In this document: positions 18,163 to 27,298 of the stretch, piece by piece | Layout: every line of letters starts with the position of its first letter | How positions within the stretch are numbered: position 1 is the first letter of the stretch | Source of the DNA: Bacteroidota bacterium | GTDB taxonomy: Bacteria > Bacteroidota > Bacteroidia > Bacteroidales > Tannerellaceae | Direction of reading: 5' to 3' | DNA length: 64,000 nt | Assembly (NCBI GenBank): GCA_023429375.1 | Contig: JAEYVY010000022.1 | Span: 1-64,000, forward strand | Notes under the pieces: model-generated | What the model was told of the DNA's origin: nothing | Databases searched by the model: none | What the model saw: only the letters and a program-made list of their open reading frames with translations | Made by a program: the position numbers and the translations under genes

Positions 18163-19422
18163 TTATCTCATCTTAAGTGTAACGATTGTGATTACGGCAA
18201 GAATAATGCCGATCAGCCAGAAGCGTACTACAATTTTTGATTCCGGAACTACATTAAACGGTTTTTGCAGCAATGCCTCAATTCCGGCATTTCCCGCTTT
18301 TTGAAAATGATGGTGAAGTGGAGTCATCTTGAAGATGCGACGGCCTTCTCCGTATTTCTTTTTTGTGTATTTAAAATAGCTTACCTGAATGATAACAGAA
18401 AGGCTTTCAACCAAAAATATGCCACACAATATTGGGATAAGCAATTCTTTACGAATGATGATGGCAAAAACAGCGATTATTCCACCTAGTGTGAGGCTTC
18501 CTGTATCACCCATGAATACCTGTGCCGGATAAGCGTTATACCATAAAAATCCGATTGTTGCACCAATAAATGCAGCAGCAAAAATTACCAGTTCTTCAGC
18601 TCCGGGTATAAACATGATATTGAGGAAAGAAGCAAACTCAACGTGTGATGATGTATAAGCCAAAATCCCCAAGGCTACACCTATGATAGCCGAACTTCCT
18701 GCGGCCAAGCCATCCAGACCATCGGTCAGATTTGCCCCGTTCGAAACGGCCGTTACAACGAAGATAACCATCAGTACAAAGACTAACCACGCTGCCGGCT
18801 CTTTGTATTCATCGGCCCAGTCCACCAGCATGGCATAGTCGAAATTATTATTTTTCATAAATGGGATAGTAGTCTTCGTCGATTTTGCTTCGTCACGGTA
18901 TACATTTACTTCTTCCGTCATACCGGCTTTGGACATTCCTACATTCTCTCTGATGACAACGTCGGGGCTCATGAATAGGATAAGAGCTACAATTAGTCCG
19001 AGTCCAATCTGACCAACTATTTTAAAGCGCCCATGCAGCCCCTCTTTGTCTTTTTTAAATACTTTGATATAGTCATCGGTAAAACCGATTGCTCCAAGCC
19101 AAATGGTTGTAATCAGCATTAGGATGATATAAATATTGTCTAGTCGAGTACATAAAAGAACAGGAATTAGTATCGCAATAATGATGATAATTCCACCCAT
19201 TGTAGGTGTTCCTTTTTTACTCATCTGACCTTCAAGCCCGAGGTTTCTTACTGTCTCTCCAATCTGGAGTATTTGTAATTTGTCAATTATCCGGCGTCCG
19301 ATAGTTGTTGATATAAATAAAGAAAGGATTAGTGCCAAACCTGAACGGAATGATACGTATTTAAACATTCCTGCGCCTGGCAAGTCAATCTGATCAAGAT
19401 AATTAAACAGGTAATATAGCAT
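18163..19422 (-). CDS. mraY: Phospho-MurNAc-pentapeptide transferase MraY
   Basis: Makes lipid I by transferring phospho-MurNAc-pentapeptide to undecaprenyl phosphate. About ten membrane helices are present with the family signatures KKGTPTMGG, GFTDDYIKVFKKDKEGL (metal-binding Asp pair) and NLTDGLDGLAAG. The C-terminal HHHFQKAG is also typical. At 419 residues it is longer than the usual ~360. The excess lies in an extended hydrophilic loop at about 180-230, a feature of Bacteroidetes MraY. It lies 3 bp after murE. Confidence 0.97.
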   Translation of the reverse strand: MLYYLFNYLDQIDLPGAGMFKYVSFRSGLALILSLFISTTIGRRIIDKLQILQIGETVRNLGLEGQMSKKGTPTMGGIIIIIAILIPVLLCTRLDNIYIILMLITTIWLGAIGFTDDYIKVFKKDKEGLHGRFKIVGQIGLGLIVALILFMSPDVVIRENVGMSKAGMTEEVNVYRDEAKSTKTTIPFMKNNNFDYAMLVDWADEYKEPAAWLVFVLMVIFVVTAVSNGANLTDGLDGLAAGSSAIIGVALGILAYTSSHVEFASFLNIMFIPGAEELVIFAAAFIGATIGFLWYNAYPAQVFMGDTGSLTLGGIIAVFAIIIRKELLIPILCGIFLVESLSVIIQVSYFKYTKKKYGEGRRIFKMTPLHHHFQKAGNAGIEALLQKPFNVVPESKIVVRFWLIGIILAVITIVTLKMR

Positions 19423-19425
19423 GAT

Positions 19426-20886
19426 TTATTGTTGTTGTGTTCTGAATATTTCGCGTACTTTCTCCCTGTCGTCGAAATGGTGTTTCACGCCTTTTACCTC
19501 TTGATAGTCTTCATGACCTTTTCCGGCAATTAGGATGACATCGCCTTTTTTCGCTAACATGATGGCCGTTTTAATGGCTTGAGTCCGGTCTGTGATACAA
19601 AGTGTACGTTCCTTATCAGCCGCAGATAACCCGGCAACCATATCTTGAATGATATTATCCGGTTCTTCAAAGCGCGGATTATCCGATGTTAGGATGACCT
19701 GATCGCTTTTTTCGGCAGCTTCTTTTGCCATTAATGGTCGTTTCCCTTTATCGCGGTTGCCACCAGCACCCACTACGGTGATGATTCGTCCATTGCCTTC
19801 GAGTACATCTTGAATAGTGTTCAGCACATTGCTTATTGCATCTGGTGTATGTGCATAATCTACAATTGCGGTATATCCCAACACCGAACGGATTGTTTCG
19901 AAGCGGCCGGAAACAGAGTGCAGTGTACTCAAACCTACTAATACCTCTTCCGGATCTTCTCCCAAAGTTACCGCCGCACCATAAACAGCCAGCAGATTGT
20001 AAGCATTAAAGCGCCCCACGAAATGCACCATGACCTCCTTATCATTGATCAATAAATCGGTGCCTTCAAAATGAGCTTCCAATATTTTAGCCTTGAAATC
20101 GGCCAGCGTCCTCAATGAATAGGTCAGTTTACGTGCAGCTGTGTTTTGAAGCATAACGGGACCAGCCTTATCATCTATGTTGGTAAGCGCAAAGGCTGTT
20201 GTAGGTAGTCCGTCGAAGAATCCTTTTTTCGCTTTCAAGTAATTTTCGACAGTCTTATGGTAATCTAAATGGTCACGAGTCAGGTTTGTGAAGATAGCTC
20301 CATCAAATGCCAAGCCACTGATACGACGTTGGTCCACCGCGTGCGAGCTTACTTCCATAAATGCATATTCACAACCCGCATCTACCATACGGGCCAATAG
20401 TTCATTCAGTGTTAATGAATCAGGTGTTGTATGTTCGGTAGGAACTGCTTCGCCATCGATATAATTACATACCGTTGAAATCAATCCGGCTTTATGACCT
20501 AATTTGCGGAATAGCTCGTAAAGTAACGTTGCTGTTGTTGTCTTTCCGTTTGTTCCGGTAACCCCTACCAAAATCAGCTGCTCAGAGGGGAAACCATACC
20601 AGGCAGAAGCCAGTTTGCCCAGCGCATCGGCCGAATCTTTTACTTGTATAAAGGTACAAGTCGTTTCCAAGTTAGATGGAATCTCTTCGCAGACGATAGC
20701 TGTTACTCCCTTTTCAATTGCTCCCGCAATAAACGAATGTCCGTCTACTGCTGTTCCTCGAACGGCAACGAATAAGTTGCCGGCTACCACCATGCGAGAA
20801 TCTGCTTGAATACCCGTAATTTCCCTATCTGTATCTCCTTTAATGAGAGGGTTGGGTAATATGCTTATCAGTTCCTTTAATTCCAT
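19426..20886 (-). CDS. murE: UDP-MurNAc-tripeptide synthetase (meso-diaminopimelate-adding)
   Basis: Adds the third amino acid to UDP-MurNAc-dipeptide. The P-loop GTNGKTT lies at residues 111-117. The motif DNPR at 402-405 is the form found in meso-diaminopimelate-adding enzymes rather than lysine-adding ones, so the peptidoglycan should be of the DAP type. The length of 486 residues is standard. It begins 16 bp after the PBP gene and ends 3 bp before mraY. Confidence 0.97.
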   Translation of the reverse strand: MELKELISILPNPLIKGDTDREITGIQADSRMVVAGNLFVAVRGTAVDGHSFIAGAIEKGVTAIVCEEIPSNLETTCTFIQVKDSADALGKLASAWYGFPSEQLILVGVTGTNGKTTTATLLYELFRKLGHKAGLISTVCNYIDGEAVPTEHTTPDSLTLNELLARMVDAGCEYAFMEVSSHAVDQRRISGLAFDGAIFTNLTRDHLDYHKTVENYLKAKKGFFDGLPTTAFALTNIDDKAGPVMLQNTAARKLTYSLRTLADFKAKILEAHFEGTDLLINDKEVMVHFVGRFNAYNLLAVYGAAVTLGEDPEEVLVGLSTLHSVSGRFETIRSVLGYTAIVDYAHTPDAISNVLNTIQDVLEGNGRIITVVGAGGNRDKGKRPLMAKEAAEKSDQVILTSDNPRFEEPDNIIQDMVAGLSAADKERTLCITDRTQAIKTAIMLAKKGDVILIAGKGHEDYQEVKGVKHHFDDREKVREIFRTQQQ

Positions 20887-20902
20887 ATGTAATCAATATT
20901 CT

Positions 20903-23071
20903 TTAATTCAATGTTAATAAGACTGTTTGTCCTTTTACTATCTTCACTCCTGGCTGAATGCTTTGTGAAACAACACGACCTTTCCCTTGAAGGTTCACAC
21001 GTAAGCCTACACTTTCCATTAAGAACACAGCATCTTTGGCACCCATGCCGGTGACTTTTGGAACAAGCCCTTCTATCAAGGTTAGATCTTTGAAAATAAC
21101 TTTATCGTGTGATTCGTTACGCTCAGCAACGAGCCAGTCTGTATTTATATCGTCGTCTTCGAAATCTATATCAAGCTCATTTAGAGCATACCTCAGATCC
21201 TTCTTTGAACCATATTTTGGAAGTGGTGCAGGAACGGCGGTAGAATCTTTTTCAACAGAGCTGATGTCGAATGACATATAATTTGCATAGATTTTTTCTG
21301 CTATATTCTTAACAACGGCTCCAGACATAGTTCCACCGGAAGGGTATCCAATCCGTGGGCGTCTGATTACAACGATGCAGGAATATTTTGGATTGTTGGC
21401 AGGGAAATAGCCACAGAACGATACTTGATGTCCGCTTGTACGATATACCCCACCTGAAGCAATCTGTGCAGTTCCGGTCTTTCCGGCTATCGGGATGATG
21501 TCAGAATGAACCGCTTGTCCTGTGCCTTTTTCGACTACGCCGAGCAACATCTCTTGAATGATTTTTAATGTTTTGTTCGAACAAATAGACGATTTGAGAA
21601 CTTCAGTCGAAAATGATTTTTCAACCTTGCCGTTGTAAAGTATCTCTTTCGTGAACATAGGCTTCACCATCTTTCCTTGATTAGCTATGGCATTAAAGAA
21701 TGTCAAGGTGTAGATAGGAGGGATCTGTGTTTCATAACCAAACGACATCCAAGGTAGAGTTGTCTTCGACCAATAGAGGGATGTGTCGTTCGGCATACGG
21801 ATCTTAGCCCGTCCCGCTCCCGGTATTTCAAGGTTTAGCGGAATAGTAAGCCCAAGTTTGTAAAGCCCTTCAACGAATTTTGTCGGATTATGTTCGTAGC
21901 CCTTGAGAATGGTTTTGGCCACGCCGATGTTAGATGAGTACCAGATGGCTTCTTCTACTGATATACGTCCGTATCCTCCTCTGTTCATGTTGTGGTCGGT
22001 CATTCGTGCACCTTTATACATAAAGATCCCGTTTCCCGTTTCCACAGTGTCGTGTGGACTGCATATACCGTCTTCGAGTGCAACCATGATAGAAGCTACT
22101 TTGAAGGTAGATCCCGGTTCAATTTCATCGGCTACAGCATGGTTTTTTGTTTCACCATAAACTCCTTCGCGGATACGCCCCATGTTTGTTATAGCCTTGA
22201 TTTCTCCGGTTGCAACCTCCATGACTACGGCTGTACCCGACTCTGCGTCGATATTCTTTAGCATATCAACCAGTGTTTTTTCAGTGATATCTTGGATACC
22301 TATGTCGATGGTGGTACGTATGTCCATGCCATCTACCGGTTCAACTTCTACTACATTGGTCCATCCTCCTCCTAAACGGCGTACGGAACTTAGTCCGGCC
22401 ACTCCGCGTAATAAAGAATCGTATTGTAGTTCCAATCCGTTTTTACCTTTGCTTGTTCCGCTTTCTTCTATTTCACCATAAATATCCCCGATTGTACGTG
22501 AGGCTAATGTGCCGAATGGTTTTTGACGTTGAACCATCTCTTTGGTATAGAATCCGCTTTTATACCGGCTTAGTCTTAAGAAAGGAAATTTTCGGAGTTC
22601 TTTAAGGTCGGAATATGATATACGCCCTTCGTAAATTGGATATTGACGGTTTTTGGATTTTAATCCCTTCAATAGGTGAGCTTTATAGCCTGCAGGTGTA
22701 CGGTTCTTTAGTTTGCGAGAGAGGTAAATTGCCAATGAATCGACGCCGTTTGTTTTCGATTTCAGAAAAGTATCTACGGCAAAACCATCAGCTTTGAAGT
22801 CGATGTAGGTATGATATCGAGGCACACTGGTTGCCATCAATTTTCCGTCTACAGAGTAAATGTTCCCTCTACCGGGAAGAATCAGTCTGTTAGGGCGTTT
22901 CTGGCTTTCTGCAACTTTAATCCATTTGTCTTTTTCAACGAAAGCTGTATTAAAGGCGCAGAAAACGATCCCCGCAACAACAAATCCCATTAGGACGACT
23001 ACTATGAAATAGTAGGTCATTACCCGGTTGGTCTTTGTATCTTGTTCATTTACATCTTTTTCTTCATGCAT
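20903..23071 (-). CDS. ftsI: Division-specific penicillin-binding protein (FtsI/PBP3 type) with PASTA domain
   Basis: Class B PBP that cross-links septal peptidoglycan and pairs with FtsW. A single membrane helix lies at about 18-40 and a PBP dimerisation domain follows. The transpeptidase domain has STFK near residue 320, SSN near 378 and KTGTAQ near 530. The last about 60 residues form one PASTA repeat (VPKVTGMGAKDAVFLMESVG and a terminal QPGVKIVKGQTV block). A PASTA repeat on the division PBP is common in Bacteroidetes. The total of 722 residues is long but normal for that type. It lies 3 bp after the FtsL-like gene. Confidence 0.95.
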   Translation of the reverse strand: MHEEKDVNEQDTKTNRVMTYYFIVVVLMGFVVAGIVFCAFNTAFVEKDKWIKVAESQKRPNRLILPGRGNIYSVDGKLMATSVPRYHTYIDFKADGFAVDTFLKSKTNGVDSLAIYLSRKLKNRTPAGYKAHLLKGLKSKNRQYPIYEGRISYSDLKELRKFPFLRLSRYKSGFYTKEMVQRQKPFGTLASRTIGDIYGEIEESGTSKGKNGLELQYDSLLRGVAGLSSVRRLGGGWTNVVEVEPVDGMDIRTTIDIGIQDITEKTLVDMLKNIDAESGTAVVMEVATGEIKAITNMGRIREGVYGETKNHAVADEIEPGSTFKVASIMVALEDGICSPHDTVETGNGIFMYKGARMTDHNMNRGGYGRISVEEAIWYSSNIGVAKTILKGYEHNPTKFVEGLYKLGLTIPLNLEIPGAGRAKIRMPNDTSLYWSKTTLPWMSFGYETQIPPIYTLTFFNAIANQGKMVKPMFTKEILYNGKVEKSFSTEVLKSSICSNKTLKIIQEMLLGVVEKGTGQAVHSDIIPIAGKTGTAQIASGGVYRTSGHQVSFCGYFPANNPKYSCIVVIRRPRIGYPSGGTMSGAVVKNIAEKIYANYMSFDISSVEKDSTAVPAPLPKYGSKKDLRYALNELDIDFEDDDINTDWLVAERNESHDKVIFKDLTLIEGLVPKVTGMGAKDAVFLMESVGLRVNLQGKGRVVSQSIQPGVKIVKGQTVLLTLN

Positions 23072-23074
23072 AAC

Positions 23075-23428
23075 CTATTTATGAATTTCGTATGGAGGTG
23101 TTTTCGCCACTTCCAAATCTATGCCTTGTTCTTCAATCAATAGTTCAATTTGTGATTGCCTGCTATGGCCTGTAAGTTCGGATGAAATAGAGAGTGCCTC
23201 AAAACGGACATCCCGAAGTTGTTGTTGCAAACGGTCTATTTCTCTTAGCTTTTGCATACAAGTGTATCGGTTACCTATAAAGAAGAAGATGAGCACGACA
23301 ACTAAAACTATCATCTTTGTATGCTTAATGATGAAATCCTCTTTCAGTATTCCTCCACCAAGAATATACAAAAGTGATAGCCTCCTTTCCTTTCTTTTAG
23401 CCTTCTTTTGTCGCTTCTTTTCTTCCAT
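23075..23428 (-). CDS. FtsL-like divisome protein
   Basis: 117 residues. A very basic cytoplasmic start (EEKKRQKKAKRKERR) is followed by one membrane helix near 36-52 (MIVLVVVLIFFFIGN). A short periplasmic coiled coil follows (KLREIDRLQQQLRDVRFEALSISSEL). The size, topology and position between rsmH and the PBP gene match FtsL, which bridges FtsQ/FtsB and FtsW/FtsI. Primary sequence is too variable to prove this, so the call rests on synteny and architecture. Confidence 0.85.
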   Translation of the reverse strand: MEEKKRQKKAKRKERRLSLLYILGGGILKEDFIIKHTKMIVLVVVLIFFFIGNRYTCMQKLREIDRLQQQLRDVRFEALSISSELTGHSRQSQIELLIEEQGIDLEVAKTPPYEIHK

Positions 23429-23437
23429 AGCCTTCCT

Positions 23438-24355
23438 TTATATCTTTTCTGCAATACGCATCTTCGCACTTCTCGATCTTGGGTTCCTCTCCACTTCTTC
23501 GTCTGTAGGAACGATTACCTTGTTGTTAATTATCTTGAATGGCGTTTGTCTATTGCCAAAAAAGTCCTGCTCATTCTTCCCTTCGAAGTTTCCTGTCTTC
23601 AAAAAGTTCTTAACCAATCGGTCTTCCAATGAGTGATAGGTGATAACAACCAATCGTCCTCCAGGCTTTAACACCTTCAAGCTTTGACTTAACATATCTT
23701 TCAATGCACGCATCTCGTCATTTACCTCAATGCGTAAGGCCTGAAATACTTGTGCCAGGAATTTCTTTTCCTTATCCTTAGCTGTGAAAGGCTTTATGAT
23801 TTCGAGCAGTTCCTCTATTGTGTTAACCGGTTTGTTGGCTCTCTCTCTAACTAACAAGGATGCCAGTTTTCGTGCAATTTTCAATTCGCCATAGAGATAA
23901 AACAAATCAGCCAATTCTTCTTCCGAGTAGGTGTTAATAATATCAGCTGCTGTTTTGCCCGAACGTGTATTCATACGCATGTCTAATGCGCCGTTGAAGC
24001 GGAAAGAAAAACCACGGTCTTTGTCGTCAAAATGATGCGAAGAGACTCCTAGATCGGCCAATAACCCATCTATATTGTCTGCTACACCGTGGTAGCGTGC
24101 AAAATTATACAAGTAACGAAAATTACTTCTAACGAAGATAAAACGGTTATCTTTAGGAATATTTTGTTCTGCATCGGCATCCTGGTCAAAGCCATATAAT
24201 TTGCCGGACTTCCCTAAACGAGATAAAATCTCACGAGAATGCCCGCCGCCCCCAAAAGTCACATCGATATAAATGCCGTCAGGTATAATAGCTAAACCTT
24301 CTACACTTTCGTTTAACATGACCGGTACATGATAAATCACCTCGTTTTCTCCCAT
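23438..24355 (-). CDS. rsmH: 16S rRNA (cytosine-1402-N4)-methyltransferase
   Basis: SAM-dependent enzyme (formerly MraW) that methylates C1402 of 16S rRNA at the decoding centre. It starts with the family block HVPVMLNESVEGL, followed by the SAM-binding DVTFGGGGHSREIL. Later blocks are GLLADLGVSSHHFDD and ITYHSLEDRLVKNF. The length of 305 residues is standard. It is the first gene of the dcw operon here; the usual upstream gene mraZ is absent. Confidence 0.97.
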   Translation of the reverse strand: MGENEVIYHVPVMLNESVEGLAIIPDGIYIDVTFGGGGHSREILSRLGKSGKLYGFDQDADAEQNIPKDNRFIFVRSNFRYLYNFARYHGVADNIDGLLADLGVSSHHFDDKDRGFSFRFNGALDMRMNTRSGKTAADIINTYSEEELADLFYLYGELKIARKLASLLVRERANKPVNTIEELLEIIKPFTAKDKEKKFLAQVFQALRIEVNDEMRALKDMLSQSLKVLKPGGRLVVITYHSLEDRLVKNFLKTGNFEGKNEQDFFGNRQTPFKIINNKVIVPTDEEVERNPRSRSAKMRIAEKI

Positions 24356-24675
24356 CTCTCTTATTCAATATCACTAAATGACAGTAAAATTAAATACTTT
24401 CACCCAATTTAAATAATAAATCTTTGTAAAAAGTTATCAACACTTTGAAATGTTGATTTTTAACTCTTATGATGTCTTGTATTACTTTAAGTCAATAATC
24501 GACTTTGAAAATTTAAAAAACGACTTATTTTTCAGGGTATAGCTTGTTTTTTAAAGAAAAGAAAACTGCTTATCGATTATTCATATCAGGTCATCGGAAA
24601 TAATGATGTAGGCTTTAGAGGTATGAGGAGTATTTTTTTATATATTTGAATTGTATCCCATTAATTTATAATACT
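24356..24675. promoter_or_regulatory. Divergent intergenic region between rsmH and katA
   Basis: About 320 bp with no credible ORF and no mraZ. A -7-type box for katA is listed separately. An inverted repeat, ATCAACA (24436-24442) and TGTTGAT (24451-24457), flanks an 8-nt spacer. The 16-mer at 24442-24457 recurs with one change at 56691-56706 (see findings). The dcw promoter should lie here, but I found no clean TAnnTTTG box on the minus strand. Confidence 0.5.
24641..24648 (+). promoter_or_regulatory. -7 promoter box of katA
   Basis: TATATTTG fits TAnnTTTG exactly and lies 28 bp before the ATG at 24676. The -33 element is unclear. Confidence 0.6.
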
Positions 24676-26172
24676 ATGGATGAAAAGAAAAAAACATTGA
24701 CTTCTGAATCCGGGCGACCAATCGCCGATAATCAGAATGTTGTGACAGCTGGTCCTCGTGGTCCGGTTTTGATGCAAGATGCTTGGTATATGGAAAAACT
24801 GGCTCATTTCAATCGTGAGCGAATCCCTGAAAGAGTAGTGCATGCAAAAGGTTCAGGTGCTTTTGGTACCCTGACCATTACGCACGATATTACGAAGTAC
24901 ACAAAAGCATCTGTGTTTTCTGAAATCGGAAAGAAAACAGAGTTGTTTTTGCGTTTTTCAACTGTAGCAGGTGAACGAGGAGCCGCAGATACCGAACGTG
25001 ATGTACGTGGGTTTGCTATTAAATTCTATACCGATGAAGGTAATTGGGATTTGGTAGGTAATAATACCCCTGTATTCTTTATTCGTGATCCACTTAAATT
25101 CCCTGATTTCATCCATACCCAAAAACGTGACCCGCAGACCAACCTGCGTAGTGCTACGGCTGCTTGGGATTTTTGGAGTTTTTCTCCTGAAACACTGCAT
25201 CAGGTGATGATTCTAATGAGTGATAGAGGTATTCCTAAAAACTTGCGTCAGATGCATGGTTTCGGAAGCCATACATTCAGTTTTATCAACAAAGACAACG
25301 TGAGATACTGGGTGAAATTCCATTTCAAAACCCAGCAAGGTATTGCCAATTTCACAGATCAGGAAGCCGAAGAAATAGTCGGTAAAGACCGTGAATATTC
25401 GCAAAGAGATTTGTTCAATCATATTGCTACAGGAGATTTTCCAAAGTGGACCATGTACGTTCAAATTATGCCTGAAGAGGAAGCGAAGACGTACCGTTTC
25501 AATCCGTTTGACCTAACCAAGGTATGGAGCCAAAAAGACTATCCGCTGATTGAAGTAGGTGTAATGGAATTGAATCGTAATCCGGAAAATTATTTTGCAA
25601 CAGTTGAACAGGCTGCTTTCAATCCGGCCAATATTGTTCCGGGAATCGGTTATTCGCCTGATAAAATGCTTCAAGGCCGTTTATTCGCATATGGAGATGC
25701 ACACAGATATCGCTTGGGCGTAAACTTTGGAAGTCTGCCTGTTAATGCTCCAAAATGTCCGATGTGTAATTATCATCGTGACGGTCATATGCGCTTTGAT
25801 GATAATGGAGGAGCAAGTCCAAATTATCAACCAAACAGCTTCAATGGACCGGTAGAAGACAAGCAATATCAGGAGCCTCCATTGAAACTTGAAGGAGATG
25901 CTTATAATTACAATCACCGAGAAGACAAGGACTATTATACTCAACCAGGAGATTTGTATAGGCTATTGCCTGAAGATGAAAAAAAACGTCTTCATGGAAA
26001 TGCCGCTCGTTCGATGGCAGGAGTTCCCGAAGAAATTCAAGTACGAGCAATTGCCCGTTTCTATCAGGCCGATCCACGCTGTGGCGAAGGAATTGCTGCT
26101 GAATTGAACATCAATATGGATAAAGTTTTGACCGAAGTAAAAAAGCAGCAAGAAGATGATTATCTGAAATAA
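24676..26172 (+). CDS. katA: Haem catalase
   Basis: Breaks hydrogen peroxide down to water and oxygen in the cytoplasm, protecting this anaerobe from oxygen exposure. From the ATG at 24676 it has 498 residues; an upstream TTG at 24646 overlaps the promoter box and is unlikely. Catalytic His is at residue 56 (RVVHAKGSGAFG). The active-site Asn is in VGNNTPVFF (about 129-130), and the haem-ligand Tyr is in RLFAYGDAHRYR near 340. Size and motifs fit small-subunit (clade 3) catalases. It is a single-gene unit with its own terminator. OxyR control is known for Bacteroides catalases but was not tested here. Confidence 0.97.
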   Translation: MDEKKKTLTSESGRPIADNQNVVTAGPRGPVLMQDAWYMEKLAHFNRERIPERVVHAKGSGAFGTLTITHDITKYTKASVFSEIGKKTELFLRFSTVAGERGAADTERDVRGFAIKFYTDEGNWDLVGNNTPVFFIRDPLKFPDFIHTQKRDPQTNLRSATAAWDFWSFSPETLHQVMILMSDRGIPKNLRQMHGFGSHTFSFINKDNVRYWVKFHFKTQQGIANFTDQEAEEIVGKDREYSQRDLFNHIATGDFPKWTMYVQIMPEEEAKTYRFNPFDLTKVWSQKDYPLIEVGVMELNRNPENYFATVEQAAFNPANIVPGIGYSPDKMLQGRLFAYGDAHRYRLGVNFGSLPVNAPKCPMCNYHRDGHMRFDDNGGASPNYQPNSFNGPVEDKQYQEPPLKLEGDAYNYNHREDKDYYTQPGDLYRLLPEDEKKRLHGNAARSMAGVPEEIQVRAIARFYQADPRCGEGIAAELNINMDKVLTEVKKQQEDDYLK

Positions 26173-26196
26173 TTGAGTATTTAAAATTAGTAATTA

Positions 26197-26229
26197 ACGC
26201 GCTCTCATCTACATTGAGGGCGCGTTTTG
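26197..26229 (+). terminator. Terminator of katA
   Basis: ACGCGCTCTCA (26197-26207) pairs with TGAGGGCGCGT (26215-26225), 11 bp with one mismatch and a 7-nt loop. It is followed by TTTTG, 25 bp after the katA stop. Confidence 0.82.
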
Positions 26230-26546
26230 TTTTGTCCGCGTTCAAAAAAGAAAATCATCCCAATCATTTTCTTTTTCTATATATATAGTAAAACTTTATT
26301 ACATATATGGTAAAACTTTACTATATATATGGAAATAGAAAAACATCTCGAACGTTTTGAAAAAAGGTACTGATGTTTCCGATATTCCATCTCGGACAAT
26401 TTTAATTATTCCTTTGAGAGCGCAGAATCTCACTGTAAATGATTTTTTAAGAATAGAAATAGTTTCAGATTATAGGAGTATAGTTAATTTATAAGTTATT
26501 CTAATGTTTTATAGCATTTTACTTTGTTTTATTAAAAATAATACAT
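26230..26546. other. Repeat-bearing gap between katA and the sialic-acid regulator
   Basis: About 320 bp without a credible gene. It contains the AT-rich repeat at 26279-26330, a copy of the scattered intergenic repeat at 26340-26358, and a variant -7 box TTACTTTG at 26519-26526 that could drive the regulator gene. A 14-codon ATG-to-TGA frame beginning near 26329 is not considered a gene. Confidence 0.5.
26279..26330. repeat. AT-rich direct and inverted repeat
   Basis: ATATATATAGTAAA (26279-26292) is the exact reverse complement of 26317-26330. In addition an 18-mer at 26281-26298 recurs at 26303-26320 with one mismatch, a 22-bp period. This may be a regulatory or structural element. Confidence 0.7.
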
Positions 26547-26565
26547 TTATTTGTCAGACAAATAA
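26547..26565. promoter_or_regulatory. Palindromic operator candidate for the FadR-type regulator
   Basis: TTATTTGTCAGACAAATAA is a perfect 19-nt palindrome with a central A. Its core TTGTCAGACAA fits the general FadR-subfamily pattern TnGTnnnACnA. It lies between a candidate promoter and the ATG at 26579, so autoregulation by the encoded protein is likely (inference). Confidence 0.65.
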
Positions 26566-26578
26566 TACAAATAATCTA

Positions 26579-27298
26579 ATGAATGATTTAAAAATACAGA
26601 ATCAACAGTTAACACTGGTTGACCAAGTAGAAGATAAGCTATTTAATTACTTTAAAAAGAAAGATTTACGTGCGGGGCAAGCCATCCCTAATGAAATTGA
26701 ATTAGCGAATGCTCTTGGTGTTGCACGAAGTGTCCTAAGAGAAGCATTAAGTAGGCTCAAAATGATGGGTATGATCGAATCTCGTACACGACGTGGAATG
26801 ATACTCACAGAGCCGTCCATATTGGGAGGGATGAAAAGAGTGGTAGATCCTCGAATTTTGAGTGAAGAAACTCTTTTTGATATTCTAGGTTTTCGTATTG
26901 CGTTAGAAATTGGATTATGTCATGATTTGTTTGAAAATATCACAGAGAGTGATATTGAAGAATTAGAAGAAATAGTAAAGATGAGTGAAATGTTTGAGAA
27001 TAATGCATATGCACCTTATAGTGAGTTCTCATTTCATGCTAAACTATATAAAATAACAGGTAATAAGACTATTTCTGAATTTCAGGAAATTGTGCATCCG
27101 GTTATGACTTTTGTAAAAGATAAATTCAAAGATCTGCTTGAGCCAATAAATGTTGAGATGAAGAAGAATGGTGATCTAGTGACACATGAAGATCTTTTAG
27201 GTTATATCAAAAGAAGAGATGAGAATGGTTTTAGAAGAGCATTAGAAAAACATTTTCTTGTTTATAAGATATTTATGAAGAAAAATCAAAAAGAGTGA
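26579..27298 (+). CDS. GntR-family regulator, FadR subfamily (probable sialic-acid regulator)
   Basis: From the ATG at 26579 it has 239 residues. Starting at 26504 would put the palindrome inside the coding sequence and is unlikely. The N-terminal winged helix-turn-helix contains PNEIELANALGVARSVLREA followed by a wing (SRTRRGM). The C-terminal helical FCD domain carries the His-rich ligand or metal positions FHAKLY, THEDLL and EKHF. Its gene is the first of the sialic-acid operon and overlaps the next gene by 1 bp. By position it is a NanR-type regulator responding to a sialic-acid metabolite, but the ligand is not shown by sequence. Confidence 0.85.
   Translation: MNDLKIQNQQLTLVDQVEDKLFNYFKKKDLRAGQAIPNEIELANALGVARSVLREALSRLKMMGMIESRTRRGMILTEPSILGGMKRVVDPRILSEETLFDILGFRIALEIGLCHDLFENITESDIEELEEIVKMSEMFENNAYAPYSEFSFHAKLYKITGNKTISEFQEIVHPVMTFVKDKFKDLLEPINVEMKKNGDLVTHEDLLGYIKRRDENGFRRALEKHFLVYKIFMKKNQKE

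Noticed and set aside
23121..23636. 171-codon plus-strand frame over ftsL-like and rsmH
   Set aside because: Ser/Phe-rich shadow of two well-supported genes on the minus strand.
26279..26330. Short CRISPR array
   Set aside because: Only two direct copies, no unique spacers of normal size and no cas genes.
26329..26374. 14-codon leader peptide upstream of the sialic-acid regulator
   Set aside because: Too short and too far from the regulator, without a ribosome site or codon bias suggesting attenuation.
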